Assembly (NCBI RefSeq): GCF_003663845.1
Contig: NZ_RCCA01000001.1
Coordinates: forward strand, 3,906,001-3,970,000
Direction of reading: 5' to 3'
Length of the DNA stretch: 64,000 nt
DNA from: Chryseobacterium sp. 7
GTDB lineage: Bacteria; Bacteroidota; Bacteroidia; Flavobacteriales; Weeksellaceae
Shown here: positions 27,245-37,443 of the stretch, piece after piece
How positions within the stretch are numbered: the stretch's first letter is position 1
Layout: every line of letters starts with the position of its first letter
Translations under genes and position numbers: made by a program
Notes under the pieces: model-generated
What the model was told of the DNA's origin: nothing
Database searches by the model: none
What the model saw: the letters and a program-made list of their open reading frames with translations, nothing else

Positions 27245-28456
27245 TTAGTCTAAGATTTCAGTTACCTGACCTGAACCAACTGTTCTACCTCCTTCTCTGA
27301 TCGCAAACCTAAGACCTACGTTAAGAGCGATTGGTTGTAACAATTCTACAGTAATCTCTAAGTTATCACCAGGCATTACCATTTCTACACCTTCTGGTAA
27401 GAAGATCTCACCTGTAACGTCAGTAGTTCTTACGTAGAACTGAGGACGGTACTTGTTGTGGAATGGAGTGTGACGTCCACCTTCTTCCTTAGAAAGGATA
27501 TAAACAGAAGCTTTGAATTTTTTGTGTGGCTTAACTGAATCTTTCTTAGCGATAACCATACCTCTCTTGATGTCAGTTTTTTCAATACCTCTCAACAATA
27601 GACCTACGTTATCTCCAGCTTCACCTCTATCTAGGATCTTTCTGAACATCTCAACTCCTGTAATAGTAGAAGTTAATTTTTCGTCACCCATACCTACGAT
27701 ATCAACTGGATCTCCAGTGTTGATAACACCAGCCTCGATTCTACCAGTTGCTACAGTACCTCTACCTGTAATAGAGAATACGTCTTCGATTGGCATCAAG
27801 AATGGCTTGTCAGTATCTCTTGGTGGTTGCTCGATCCAAGTATCTACAGCATCCATTAATTGCTCTACAGTTTTGAACCACTTATCTTCTGTGTTAGCAG
27901 GAGATGCAGTAGCAGCAGTAAGAGCACCTAGAGCAGAACCTTGAATTACTGGAGAGTTATCTCCGTCAAATTCGTAAGTAGATAATAAGTCTCTAAGTTC
28001 CATTTCAACAAGCTCTAACAACTCAGGATCGTCTACCATGTCAACTTTGTTCATGAAAACAACGATTCTAGGTACGTTTACCTGACGGCAAAGTAGGATA
28101 TGTTCTCTAGTCTGAGGCATAGGACCATCAGTTGCAGCACATACTACGATAGCTCCATCCATCTGAGCAGCACCAGTTACCATGTTCTTAACATAGTCGG
28201 CGTGACCTGGACAGTCAACGTGAGCATAGTGTCTTTTTTCAGTTTCGTATTCGATGTGAGCAGTATTGATAGTAATACCTCTTTCTTTTTCTTCTGGAGC
28301 AGAGTCAATTGCAGAGAAGTCTTTTTTCTCAGCAAGACCTTTGCTAGCTAATACAGCAGAAATAGCAGCTGTAAGAGTAGTTTTACCATGGTCAACGTGA
28401 CCAATAGTACCAATGTTCAAGTGTGGTTTGTTACGATTAAACGTTTCCTTTGCCAT
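27245..28456 (-). CDS. tuf: Elongation factor Tu
   Basis: 403 aa counted from the ATG. G1 GHVDHGKT at 19-26, G3 DCPGH at 81-85, G4 NKVD at 136-139 and G5 GSAL near 173. Domain 2 and 3 signatures (TGRGTVATGRIEAG; RTTDVTGEIFLPEGVEMVMPGD) follow. Delivers aminoacyl-tRNA to the ribosome. Own promoter upstream and terminator downstream. Confidence 0.98.
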   Translation of the reverse strand: MAKETFNRNKPHLNIGTIGHVDHGKTTLTAAISAVLASKGLAEKKDFSAIDSAPEEKERGITINTAHIEYETEKRHYAHVDCPGHADYVKNMVTGAAQMDGAIVVCAATDGPMPQTREHILLCRQVNVPRIVVFMNKVDMVDDPELLELVEMELRDLLSTYEFDGDNSPVIQGSALGALTAATASPANTEDKWFKTVEQLMDAVDTWIEQPPRDTDKPFLMPIEDVFSITGRGTVATGRIEAGVINTGDPVDIVGMGDEKLTSTITGVEMFRKILDRGEAGDNVGLLLRGIEKTDIKRGMVIAKKDSVKPHKKFKASVYILSKEEGGRHTPFHNKYRPQFYVRTTDVTGEIFLPEGVEMVMPGDNLEITVELLQPIALNVGLRFAIREGGRTVGSGQVTEILD

Positions 28457-28499
28457 GATTTAAAATTATTTATTTATTGTTTTTCAAATTTTCGGTGTG

Positions 28500-28527
28500 C
28501 AAATATAATGAATTTTTAAATACCAAA
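28500..28527 (-). promoter_or_regulatory. tuf promoter, in the divergent tuf / DUF4394 region
   Basis: On the minus strand TTTG (28527-28524), a 16-bp spacer and TATATTTG (28507-28500), giving a leader of about 35-40 nt. A second TAAATTTG element lies further upstream near 28,600. The rest of the 319-bp region 28,457-28,775 is AT-rich. It must also hold the plus-strand promoter of the lipoprotein gene, which I could not place with certainty. Confidence 0.6.
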
Positions 28528-28775
28528 AACTTTTTATTAAAAAAACTTTCAATATTCTCATCCAGTGAAGGACAAACCTTATATTTAACGTATTGAGACT
28601 GCAAATTTACAAATTTTTCCGAATAGAAAAAATCCTTATAAACGTTTTATTAAAAATATAAACTATCTCACTAATTATGAATGAAATATATTGACAAATT
28701 AGTGATAATTATCTCTATGGTAAATCCAACATTCCTTTTTTCTCGTACATATTAAAACAAACTAAAATTAATATT

Positions 28776-30278
28776 ATGAGAAAACTATTACACATGTGTT
28801 TAGCCCTGTTTGCTTTTACAGCATTATTTTCATGCGATAACTCGGACGAAAACATGATGCCTGAAAATACACCCCCTCAGGGCCCGGATCTTATGGTATA
28901 TGGAATAACAGCAATGAACGAACTTGTTTATTTTAATTCCAATACCCCCAAAACTTTCACCTCAAAAACAGCTGTAACAGGTGTTACCTCAGGAGAAAAA
29001 CTGCTAAGTATAGATTTCAGACCTGCTACAGGAGAATTGTACGCTCTATCAAATGCCAGCAAATTATATATAATCAATACCTCGAACGCTTCAGCAAGAG
29101 CGGTAAGTTCAACGGCATTCACCCCCATGATCTCAGGAACAATAGCGTCTATTGATTTCAATCCTACCGTTGACAGGATTCGCCTGGTGAGTAATACCGG
29201 ACAAAATCTACGTCTGCATCCTGAAACCGGAGCTGTTGCAGCCACAGATTTAAATATCAACGGAACCGGAACTCCTTCAGTAACAGGATTAGCATACACC
29301 AACAGTAAAGCAGGTGCTTCCAATACAGTTTTATATGATATTGATCCGATGTTGGGAAAATTGTATAAACAGGATCCTCCCAATAATGGAACTTTGGTAG
29401 AGGTTGGAAGCCTGGGCACTACTTTTACAGGACAGGCTGCTTTTGACATTAGATATGATAATAGTACAGCTTTATTGGCTTTGAATGATAAATTACATGT
29501 TCTGGATCTGAATAATGGAAAAGCGGCTTCCATAGGAACTCTTCAACAGGCAGTCATTGATATTGCCATCCCTACGGAACCGGTGGCTTATGCTATTGAC
29601 AATTCGAATAACCTTCAAATTTTTAATCCCAACAACCCGATGCCTGTTTCAAAAACCATTGCAGGACTGCAAAGTGGTGAAAGTATTTTAGGGATAGATT
29701 TCCGCCCTGCAAACGGGCAATTGTATGCTCTGGGAAGCTCAAGCAGAATTTACACCATCAATTTGGGAACCGGAGCAGCTACAGCAGTTGGTACTACTCC
29801 TTTTTCAACTTTACTTTCCGGAACAGATTTCGGCTTCGACTTTAATCCAAACGTAGACAGAATAAGAGTAGTGAGTAATACCGGCCAAAATCTCAGACTT
29901 AATCCCAATGACGGAACAATTGCTGCAGTAGACCTTACATTAAATCCCGGAAGCCCTATGATAAGTGCCGCAGCCTATACCAACAATTTTGCTGGTGCTA
30001 CCTCTACTACCTTGTTTGTCATTGATCATAATACCGATAAATTATATCAGCAAAACCCACCGAACAACGGGACTTTAGTAGAAACAGGTTCTTTAGGAAT
30101 TAACATTACAAATACGAATGGTTTTGATATTGGAAGCATGAGCCAAAAAGCCTATTTAATGGCATCGGTAGGTTCATCTACAAAAATTTACACTATTAAT
30201 ACCACATCGGGAGCTGCAACTTCTGTTTCTGATTACCCAAATCCTGCAAAAGCTTTTACCCTTGGATTGGGTTTTTAA
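28776..30278 (+). CDS. Lipoprotein with two tandem DUF4394 domains
   Basis: 500 aa. Lipoprotein signal with lipobox (FTALFSCDN, Cys20). Two repeats of about 220 residues follow, each with SGEKLLSIDFRPATGELYAL or SGESILGIDFRPANGQLYAL, FNPxVDRIRxVSNTGQNLRL, and a closing YKQDPPNNGTLVEVGSLG-type strand. These identify DUF4394, a predicted beta-propeller of unknown function. Surface or periplasmic role inferred. It is the only plus-strand host gene here, with a terminator behind it. Confidence 0.85.
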   Translation: MRKLLHMCLALFAFTALFSCDNSDENMMPENTPPQGPDLMVYGITAMNELVYFNSNTPKTFTSKTAVTGVTSGEKLLSIDFRPATGELYALSNASKLYIINTSNASARAVSSTAFTPMISGTIASIDFNPTVDRIRLVSNTGQNLRLHPETGAVAATDLNINGTGTPSVTGLAYTNSKAGASNTVLYDIDPMLGKLYKQDPPNNGTLVEVGSLGTTFTGQAAFDIRYDNSTALLALNDKLHVLDLNNGKAASIGTLQQAVIDIAIPTEPVAYAIDNSNNLQIFNPNNPMPVSKTIAGLQSGESILGIDFRPANGQLYALGSSSRIYTINLGTGAATAVGTTPFSTLLSGTDFGFDFNPNVDRIRVVSNTGQNLRLNPNDGTIAAVDLTLNPGSPMISAAAYTNNFAGATSTTLFVIDHNTDKLYQQNPPNNGTLVETGSLGINITNTNGFDIGSMSQKAYLMASVGSSTKIYTINTTSGAATSVSDYPNPAKAFTLGLGF

Positions 30279-30305
30279 ACTCATCCTATCTTATTTCAAT
30301 AATGG

Positions 30306-30338
30306 AGAAGCGCGGAAAACTTTGTTTTCCGCGCTTCT
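30306..30338 (+). terminator. Hairpin between convergent genes
   Basis: Perfect 14-bp stem (AGAAGCGCGGAAAA / TTTTCCGCGCTTCT) with a 5-nt loop between the converging DUF4394 and czcA-type genes. No strong T-run follows on either strand, so termination rests mainly on the stem. Confidence 0.65.
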
Positions 30339-30361
30339 GACTAATATAAATGAAAGAAAAT

Positions 30362-33300
30362 TTAAATTTGATTGAGCTTTTTCGTTCTGTTGAAAATCCA
30401 GAAGATGATCGGGAAAATAAGCAGGGTAAGAACAGTGGCAGTAATTAAACCTCCGATAATTACGATCGCCAGAGGTTTCTGAGATTCTGACCCGATTCCT
30501 GTAGACAACGCAGCCGGCATAAGCCCGATAGAAGCCATTAAAGCAGTCATAATTACAGGTCTGGTTCTGGATTTTACGCCATTCAGGATAGCGGTATCTA
30601 TATCCATTCCGTCTTTAACATTCTGATGGAACTCTGTGATAAGAATTACCCCGTTCTGGATACAAATTCCTAAAAGGGCAATCATCCCTACTCCAGCTGA
30701 AATTCCAAAATTGATTCCGGTAACATGTAAAGCAATAATTCCACCTATCAAAGCAAATGGTACATTCGCTAATACAAGAAGGGAATCTTTCATATTTCCA
30801 AACAGAATAAACAACAGGAAGAAAATCATCAGGATACTCACAGGAACTACTTGTGTCAGCCTGTGCGAGGCGCGCTGCTGATTTTCAAACTGACCTGTCC
30901 ATCCTACAGAATATCCGTCCGGAAGTTCAATCGTTTCTACTTTTTTCTGGGCGTCCGCAATTGTGCTTCCCAAATCCCGGTCACGAATGGAAAATTTAAC
31001 GCCGATATATCGTTTGATATTGTCTCTGTAAATAAATGCTGCTCCGTTGTCTTTAAAGATGGTGCTTATTTCTTTCAAAGGAATTTTTGCTCCATCCTGT
31101 GTAGGCACCATTAAGGCTGCAATATCATTTTCATTGGTTCTGTATTCCTGAGAATAACGCAGGCGGATTGGGAATTTTCTTTCACCGTCAAACATTTCTG
31201 AAGCGGTTTTTCCACCAAAAGCCATTTCCAGCACGGCTTGTGCATCAGCGGGCATTACTCCGTAAGCGGCCATTTTATCCCTGTCCAAAACAACGCTTAC
31301 CTCAGGCTGGCCAATATTTTTAATAATTCCCGGGTCTTTTACACCTTCTACATCTTTAATTTTCAGTAAAACTTCATGGGCTAATTTATCCAGCGTTTCC
31401 AGATTGTCACCATAGATCTTGATTCCATTTTCTGCTTTGAATCCTGCCACCGCTTCTGCTACGTTATCTGAAATTGGCTGGGAATAATTGAAGGTAATTC
31501 CCTGATAACTTCTGAGCTTTTTGTCAATTTCGTTGATCAGCTCATCATAAGTAATTTTACGTTTCCATTCTTCTCTCGGCTTAAGATTCACGGCAAACTG
31601 TACGAATCCAAATCCATTGGGGTCGGTTCCGTCATTACTTCTTCCCGTCTGCGCGAGAACATCTGTTACTTCGGAGAAGCTCATAATGTCTTTCTTTAAA
31701 AGGTCTGCTGTTTTCAGAGATTCTTTCAATGAAGAACTCATTGGCATTTCTGCAGTGATCCACAACGAACCTTCATTCAGCTGAGGCAGGAATTCCGTTC
31801 CAAGAAATTTACCGGAAAATAAAGTGACTGCAAGGAAAGAGATCGCTACAATCATACTCGTTTTTTTATGCTTGAATGTTAAATTAAAGCCTTTCAGAAC
31901 AATTCTATCCCAGAAATTAACAAACGGATTATTTTTTTCTCTTACGTTTTTATTTAAAAGAATATGCGAAAGAACTGGAACCAATGTTAAGGTGAATATC
32001 AAAGCTCCCATTAAGGCAAATCCCAGGGTAAAAGCCAAAGGTGAGAACATTTTCCCTTCCACTTTCTGGAAAGAGAAGATAGGAATCAGAGAGGTGATAA
32101 TGATTAATTTTGAAAAGAAGATGGCTTTTCCTAATCCGGTTCCTGTCTGCTTGATCCAGCCTCCTTTTGCCAGTTTATTAAATTTCTCCATTCCGTACCG
32201 CTTCGCTTTATGATCGAGCATTACGAAGAGACCTTCCACCATGACGACGGCTCCGTCAATGATAATTCCAAAGTCTACTGCTCCTAACGAAAGCAGGTTG
32301 GCACTCATCCCAGCCAGTTTTAAACATAAAAATGCAAATAATAAGGACAGAGGAATGATGATGGAAACAATCAGCGTTGTTCTCCAATCTGCCATAAAAA
32401 TTAAAACAATTACCGTTACCAGTACAATTCCTTCAATAAGGTTATGCATTACGGTATGAGTAGTGAAGTCCATCAGATTATCACGGTCGTAGAAAGTAAC
32501 CATTTTGACATCTTTTGGAAGCACTTTTTCGTTAAGTTCTTTAATTTTAGCCTTTACTCCTATTAAAACTTCTCTTGGATTCTCTCCTTTTCTCATCACA
32601 ACAATTCCTTCTACGGTATCATCATGATGATTCAGTGCAGCCTGCCCTACTCTAGGCATTGAGCTTTCATGAACTTCTGCTACATTTTTTACCAAAACAG
32701 GGTTTCCGCTGTCATTCTGAATGGTAATATTCCCAATATCCGCCACTGATTTTACAAGACCAATACCCCTTACCACATAGGCCTGACCATTTTTTTCAAT
32801 CACATCTCCTCCTACATTCAGGTTGCTCTTAGTGACAGCATCATACACCTGAAGCGGGGTCAGATTGTATTTATCCAATGCTCTCGGATCAATACTTAAT
32901 TCAAAAACTTTATCCTGTCCTCCGAAAACATTGATATCTGCTACACCGGGAACGCCTCTTAGAGCTCGGTCTATCACCCAATTCTGAAGGGTGAGCAATG
33001 TTCGGGAGTCTTTTGTTTTACTTTCCAGCGTGTATCTGAAAATCTCTCCGGTTGGCCCGTAAGGGGGCTGGACTTCAGGATCTACCTCATCAGGAAGGCT
33101 AACGGTTCTTAACTGGTTATTGACCTGATTTCTGGCAAAAGTATCGTCCACCCCATCGTCAAACAGAATTTTAACAATAGAAAGTCCAAACATAGTGGTA
33201 CTTCTCACACTTGTTTTCTTCTGAACCGGGCTCATCGCCAATTCTATGGGGGTAGTTACAAAACGTTCTACTTCTTCCGCACTGCGTCCATTCCATTGGG

Positions 33301-33460
33301 TGATGATTACAATCTGGGTATTGGTTACATCCGGGAAAGCTTCAATAGGCATATTTTTGAAACTTATAAAACCGGAGATGGCTAAAATCGCTACCCAGAT
33401 AAAGGTAAATGCTTTATTTTTTAATGAAAAAGCGATTATATTTTTGATGAATTTATTCAT
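30362..33460 (-). CDS. Heavy-metal RND efflux permease, CzcA type (HME family)
   Basis: 1032 aa, full length for an RND pump with 12 membrane segments and two large periplasmic loops. Transmembrane segment 4 carries VDFGIIIDGAVVMVE (near residue 395-409). The two Asp and the Glu match the proton-relay signature of the Zn/Co/Cd (CzcA-like, HME1) pumps and differ from the CusA copper/silver type. It exports divalent metal from periplasm or cytoplasm to the outside together with the adjacent membrane-fusion and TolC-like proteins. Last gene of the efflux operon. The precise metal is inferred from the motif only. Confidence 0.88.
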   Translation of the reverse strand: MNKFIKNIIAFSLKNKAFTFIWVAILAISGFISFKNMPIEAFPDVTNTQIVIITQWNGRSAEEVERFVTTPIELAMSPVQKKTSVRSTTMFGLSIVKILFDDGVDDTFARNQVNNQLRTVSLPDEVDPEVQPPYGPTGEIFRYTLESKTKDSRTLLTLQNWVIDRALRGVPGVADINVFGGQDKVFELSIDPRALDKYNLTPLQVYDAVTKSNLNVGGDVIEKNGQAYVVRGIGLVKSVADIGNITIQNDSGNPVLVKNVAEVHESSMPRVGQAALNHHDDTVEGIVVMRKGENPREVLIGVKAKIKELNEKVLPKDVKMVTFYDRDNLMDFTTHTVMHNLIEGIVLVTVIVLIFMADWRTTLIVSIIIPLSLLFAFLCLKLAGMSANLLSLGAVDFGIIIDGAVVMVEGLFVMLDHKAKRYGMEKFNKLAKGGWIKQTGTGLGKAIFFSKLIIITSLIPIFSFQKVEGKMFSPLAFTLGFALMGALIFTLTLVPVLSHILLNKNVREKNNPFVNFWDRIVLKGFNLTFKHKKTSMIVAISFLAVTLFSGKFLGTEFLPQLNEGSLWITAEMPMSSSLKESLKTADLLKKDIMSFSEVTDVLAQTGRSNDGTDPNGFGFVQFAVNLKPREEWKRKITYDELINEIDKKLRSYQGITFNYSQPISDNVAEAVAGFKAENGIKIYGDNLETLDKLAHEVLLKIKDVEGVKDPGIIKNIGQPEVSVVLDRDKMAAYGVMPADAQAVLEMAFGGKTASEMFDGERKFPIRLRYSQEYRTNENDIAALMVPTQDGAKIPLKEISTIFKDNGAAFIYRDNIKRYIGVKFSIRDRDLGSTIADAQKKVETIELPDGYSVGWTGQFENQQRASHRLTQVVPVSILMIFFLLFILFGNMKDSLLVLANVPFALIGGIIALHVTGINFGISAGVGMIALLGICIQNGVILITEFHQNVKDGMDIDTAILNGVKSRTRPVIMTALMASIGLMPAALSTGIGSESQKPLAIVIIGGLITATVLTLLIFPIIFWIFNRTKKLNQI

Positions 33461-33529
33461 GATAGATAAGTTGATGACCTAAAAAAGCCGTTAAAGAAAC
33501 ATTTCAATATTCTTAATGGTTTAATAAGA

Positions 33530-34618
33530 CTAGCTGTTCAGCGATCGGTATATCAGCAGCTGGTTATTGGTAATCACTTCTTCTCCTTCTTTCAGGCCTT
33601 CTGCAATATAGGTAACATCACCTACCTGTTTAGATACTTTGATTTCTCTGATTTTCACATCTGTTCTGGATTTAAAAATCACCACAAAGCTTTTATTATC
33701 ATCAAAGATCACAGCTTTGGAAGGAACAGTCAGCATTGTATTGCTTTCCAGACTGGAAACTTTTATGGTCGCTTTACTGTCCGGGATCAACAATCCGTTC
33801 GCATTATCCAAAACAACTCTTGCCTGCATGGCATTCGTCTGCGGATCGATAATTTTGAATATTTTATCAATTTTCCCATCAAAAACTTTATCCGGATAAG
33901 AAAGTGTGGATACCTGGGCCTTCATTCCTAGGCTTATTTTATCGATATCAGATTCGTTGACGTTCATGATAGCCCATACATTGGTGGTATTGGCAACGTC
34001 AAAAATATTATCACTTCTGTCACTTCTCAGCTGCATGTCTTTATTGATACTCTTCTGAACAATATAACCGCTGATAGGTGCTACAACACTGTATATATTT
34101 CCGGTTTTCACATTGTAGACCGTGCTTACTGCCGCAGCTCTCTGTAACTGATCTTCGGCTTTTTGCAGCTGGCTTTTGGCTTCCAGAACATCTCTTTCTG
34201 TATTTAATTTTCCTTCGTAGAGCTCTTTTGCAACACGAAGATTATTTTTTGCCACTACCAGATCTGTTTTTGCATCGCTTACATCCTTTTGAATTTCTGC
34301 AAGCTCGGTACTTCTTATGGTTGCCAGCACCTGCCCTTTTTTCACATAGTCACCCAGTTCTACGTTTACACTCATCACGTTTCCTCCTACCAACGGGTAA
34401 ACATCTATATAACTGTTTTTGTCTGCAGAGATCTTTCCGTAAAAGCTGTATTCATCTTCTATATTCTTTGTTTCAACTTTTGCCAGGGAAATAGAATTCA
34501 GCATCGTATTGCTCAACTCAAATCCTTTTTTGGCGTGAATATTTTTCTCTTCCTCTTTTTTGGAACAGGCTATTAATGAAAGAACCATCAATGCGGGAAT
34601 AATATATGTTTTCATCAT
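33530..34618 (-). CDS. RND efflux membrane-fusion (adaptor) lipoprotein, CzcB/CusB type
   Basis: 362 aa. Lipoprotein signal (LIACSKKEE). Lipoyl-type half motifs (YPLVGGNVMSVNVELGDYVKKGQVLATI near 75-100, and SVVAPISGYIVQK), a coiled-coil hairpin between them, and a C-terminal beta-barrel. Links the RND pump to the outer-membrane channel. It lies 69 nt before the permease gene and 1 nt after the channel gene. No N-terminal Met-rich or His-rich metal-binding extension is seen. Confidence 0.85.
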   Translation of the reverse strand: MMKTYIIPALMVLSLIACSKKEEEKNIHAKKGFELSNTMLNSISLAKVETKNIEDEYSFYGKISADKNSYIDVYPLVGGNVMSVNVELGDYVKKGQVLATIRSTELAEIQKDVSDAKTDLVVAKNNLRVAKELYEGKLNTERDVLEAKSQLQKAEDQLQRAAAVSTVYNVKTGNIYSVVAPISGYIVQKSINKDMQLRSDRSDNIFDVANTTNVWAIMNVNESDIDKISLGMKAQVSTLSYPDKVFDGKIDKIFKIIDPQTNAMQARVVLDNANGLLIPDSKATIKVSSLESNTMLTVPSKAVIFDDNKSFVVIFKSRTDVKIREIKVSKQVGDVTYIAEGLKEGEEVITNNQLLIYRSLNS

Positions 34619-34619
34619 T

Positions 34620-35861
34620 TTAATAGAAGATTTTCGTTTGTACTAGTTGATTAAGCTGTTCTGCCGACTGCATGATTTCATTTTTCATGTCGTAGATTTG
34701 AAGGGCTGTTTCCCGATAGCTGTCCATGAAGTCTGTGAATTCAATCAGATTGACATTTCCTTTTCTGAAATTGGTCAGCATTCCGTTATAAACAAGCTCC
34801 ATATTCTCAAGATCTGTAGTTTTTACATCCAAAAGCTGATCATACTGTGCTTTCCAGGTTTTGTAAGCAGATTGAACTTTTGTTTCCAGGGTCAGTTTCT
34901 GAAAGTCTGCATTTTTCTGGTTTTGCTGAATGGCATAATTTGCTTTTACCACATTCCCCTGATTGGCTTTCCATAAAGGCAAAGGAATTCCTAAGGTCAG
35001 GTTTGCTTCATTATTAAAAGTTCCTCCTGCCTGATCCCATGCAGCTCCCACAGTAACATCCGGTACATTCAATGATTTTTGCCATTGCGCATACAGCTTA
35101 CTGTTATCAATGAGTTTCAAATTGTATTTATAGTCAGCATTGTTTTCCAGCGCCTTGCTTTTCAGTTCATTTTCATCTCCGAAAGGTTGTGCTGCCAACG
35201 CTTCTTTAGCTTCCGATTCAGATATTGTAGGTTCTATCTCTTCCGAAACTCCTGTTAAAACTTTTAAGCTTTGTTCAAAATCCAGAATATTTTTATTGAT
35301 TTCCAGCTTATCATGATTCAACTGAATCACAATACTCTGTAATCTGACAGCATCTTTAAGAGAAACGTTTCCTTTGGCCGACTGTACACGATAGGCATTT
35401 AAAAGGTCGTTCATATAACCTAGCTGCCTGTTTGTGTTTTCCAGTTTCAGCTTTTCGTAATAAAGATTGAAATAGGCAGAACGAAGTTGAGACCTTAAAT
35501 CTACCAGCAATTGTGAAAACTGAAGCTGGGCCAGTTCTTTATTGGATTTGGCGAAAGCGATTTCGTTTTTCTTTTTACCTCCCATATAAATCAATTGGGT
35601 AATGCCTGCTCCCTTAGAATGCCCTACATCAAAAAACTTTTTGTCCTGAGGATTGTAAGCATTGAATTGCCCGCTCAATTGGGGTAATTCCCAGATTTTA
35701 GCCTGTAGAATATCCGCATCAGCCATATTGATGTTGTATTGTTCGGCGAGCAGCTGGAGGTTGTTCTTCTGAAAGGCTTCTTCACATTCCAAAAGAGACA
35801 TCTGCTGTTGTGCCGCCATGAATGAGGAAACGGCGAGGCACAGCACTGCAATTCTGTTCAT
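34620..35861 (-). CDS. TolC-like outer-membrane efflux channel, CzcC type
   Basis: 413 aa. Signal peptide (MNRIAVLCLAVSSFMAAQQ) followed by two repeated outer-membrane-efflux-protein units rich in long helices (LLECEEAFQKNNLQLLAEQYNINMADADILQAK at the N-terminus). Forms the trimeric exit duct of the metal pump. First of the three pump genes. The 217-bp gap upstream holds the terminator of the sensor kinase and presumably a regulator-controlled promoter. Confidence 0.85.
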   Translation of the reverse strand: MNRIAVLCLAVSSFMAAQQQMSLLECEEAFQKNNLQLLAEQYNINMADADILQAKIWELPQLSGQFNAYNPQDKKFFDVGHSKGAGITQLIYMGGKKKNEIAFAKSNKELAQLQFSQLLVDLRSQLRSAYFNLYYEKLKLENTNRQLGYMNDLLNAYRVQSAKGNVSLKDAVRLQSIVIQLNHDKLEINKNILDFEQSLKVLTGVSEEIEPTISESEAKEALAAQPFGDENELKSKALENNADYKYNLKLIDNSKLYAQWQKSLNVPDVTVGAAWDQAGGTFNNEANLTLGIPLPLWKANQGNVVKANYAIQQNQKNADFQKLTLETKVQSAYKTWKAQYDQLLDVKTTDLENMELVYNGMLTNFRKGNVNLIEFTDFMDSYRETALQIYDMKNEIMQSAEQLNQLVQTKIFY

Positions 35862-36047
35862 TATTTTTCTTTTTAAAATACAAAATTGCTTTGATGCGAT
35901 TAAAAGAAACTTAAATGAGGCTTAAAAAAATATTAAAATAGGCTTAAACAGGGCGTTTCAACTAAAAATCCACGAGAAAACAAAGTATATTTTTCTCCAT
36001 ATATTGAATTTTCCAATAAAAATTCAATCTGTAGTTTAACAAAAATG

Positions 36048-36069
36048 CAGCTGTTTTCGGAGTCAGCTG
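36048..36069 (-). terminator. Hairpin after the sensor kinase gene
   Basis: 6-bp stem made of two CAGCTG copies around a 10-nt loop, with CATTTTT following on the minus strand, 10 nt beyond the kinase stop. Confidence 0.55.
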
Positions 36070-36078
36070 TTTCTAATT

Positions 36079-37443
36079 CTATTTTTTAAAAAATAAAGTA
36101 AACTTATTAATATATTCTCCCGGTGATGAATATATGATATCAGCATCGTGATATTCCAGGATTCTTTTAACAATTCGAAGACCAAGACCTGAACCTGATA
36201 TATTCTGAGAATTGTTTCCTCTTGTAAAAGCTTCAAACAGTTTCGTCTGCTCTTCTTCAGAAATAGTATTGCCGTGAGAAATTACTTCTATGGAAAGATT
36301 TTCGTTGGTTTCGGTAATCAGGACGTTCACTTCTGTATTGTCTGAATATACTGCCGCATTTTTAAACAAATTAATAAAAACAATCACTAATAACGACTGA
36401 ATTCCTTTTATGGTCAAAAAGGCATTTTCAGAACTGTCTTCATTAATCATGAAATCCAGCTTAAGTTGTGGATAACTTTTCTCTACGGCTTCAAAGGCTT
36501 CAAAAATAACTTCATCAATCCTTACTTCTTCATAAATACTCTGAATATTTTCTTTATCAAATTTCGTCAGCAGTAAAAGTGAATTCGTAAGATCAGACAG
36601 CTGGTATACATCTCTCTGTATCTGTTTTAAAGAAGACAGCGTTTCCGGAGAATGTTCCTCGAACTTGATAAGATTCTCTAACTGAAAAGCCATTCTTGTA
36701 ATAGGAGTTCTGATCTCATGGGAAGCACTTGCCGTAAAATCCTTTTGTGACTGAAATACATCATCCAGCCTTCCAATCATTGTATTAAATGATTTTGCCA
36801 AAACACTCACTTCGTCATTAGATTGTTCTACCGGAATCTGCGTGGTCAGTTTATGGGCTGTAACCTCAGAAATCTCTTTGTTAAGATCTTCAAGAGGACG
36901 AAGGAACTTTTCCACAAAATAATAACTAAAAAAACCAATAAGCATGGTGCTCATTACATAGGCAGTAATCAAAAGATATTTAAGATAGCCGAGCTTTGAT
37001 TTTCCGTTGGTATCAAAGGCGCTTGTAAGAATATAATAGTTTTCACCATTGATGGTTCTGAGTGCCGCATAAATCTCCGGAATGGTTCTTTCTGTATAAA
37101 TGATCTTCTTTTTATCCAGCTCTTTAAGCATCGCACTATCCCAGGTAACATTCCGGTCTTTGATTGTACTGTAGATTAATTCTTTTTTTCCGTTGAAAAT
37201 TAAAATCTTTTCATTCAAAAGAATATTATCAGAATTCTCATTGAAGAAAACAGGCGCTTCTTCTTCAAAGTCTTTAGATTTTGAGATGAAATGGGAAGTA
37301 AATTCTAGTCTTTGCCTGAATCGCTCTTTAAATTCATCCCTTCTGAAATCATTAAAAGATAAATAAATGACCGCCATCACCATTCCAAAAAGTAATGAAA
37401 AGGCAATGCTGATCGTTAAAGCTATCTTTCTTTTTAAAGACAT
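36079..37443 (-). CDS. Two-component sensor histidine kinase
   Basis: 454 aa. Two membrane helices (about residues 8-28 and 160-180) bound a periplasmic sensor. A HAMP segment follows, then the phospho-acceptor H-box (SASHEIRTPITRMAFQLENL), the N-box (LFKNAAVYSDN) and the G-box (GSGLGLRIVKRI). It abuts the response-regulator gene (adjacent bases). By position upstream of the efflux operon it probably senses metal, as CusS/CzcS do. No obvious metal-binding cluster is visible in the sensor region. Confidence 0.88.
   Translation of the reverse strand: MSLKRKIALTISIAFSLLFGMVMAVIYLSFNDFRRDEFKERFRQRLEFTSHFISKSKDFEEEAPVFFNENSDNILLNEKILIFNGKKELIYSTIKDRNVTWDSAMLKELDKKKIIYTERTIPEIYAALRTINGENYYILTSAFDTNGKSKLGYLKYLLITAYVMSTMLIGFFSYYFVEKFLRPLEDLNKEISEVTAHKLTTQIPVEQSNDEVSVLAKSFNTMIGRLDDVFQSQKDFTASASHEIRTPITRMAFQLENLIKFEEHSPETLSSLKQIQRDVYQLSDLTNSLLLLTKFDKENIQSIYEEVRIDEVIFEAFEAVEKSYPQLKLDFMINEDSSENAFLTIKGIQSLLVIVFINLFKNAAVYSDNTEVNVLITETNENLSIEVISHGNTISEEEQTKLFEAFTRGNNSQNISGSGLGLRIVKRILEYHDADIIYSSPGEYINKFTLFFKK

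Noticed and set aside
28928..29533. 201-codon minus-strand frame inside the DUF4394 gene
   Set aside because: The plus frame has a lipobox and two domain repeats; the minus frame has no recognisable features.
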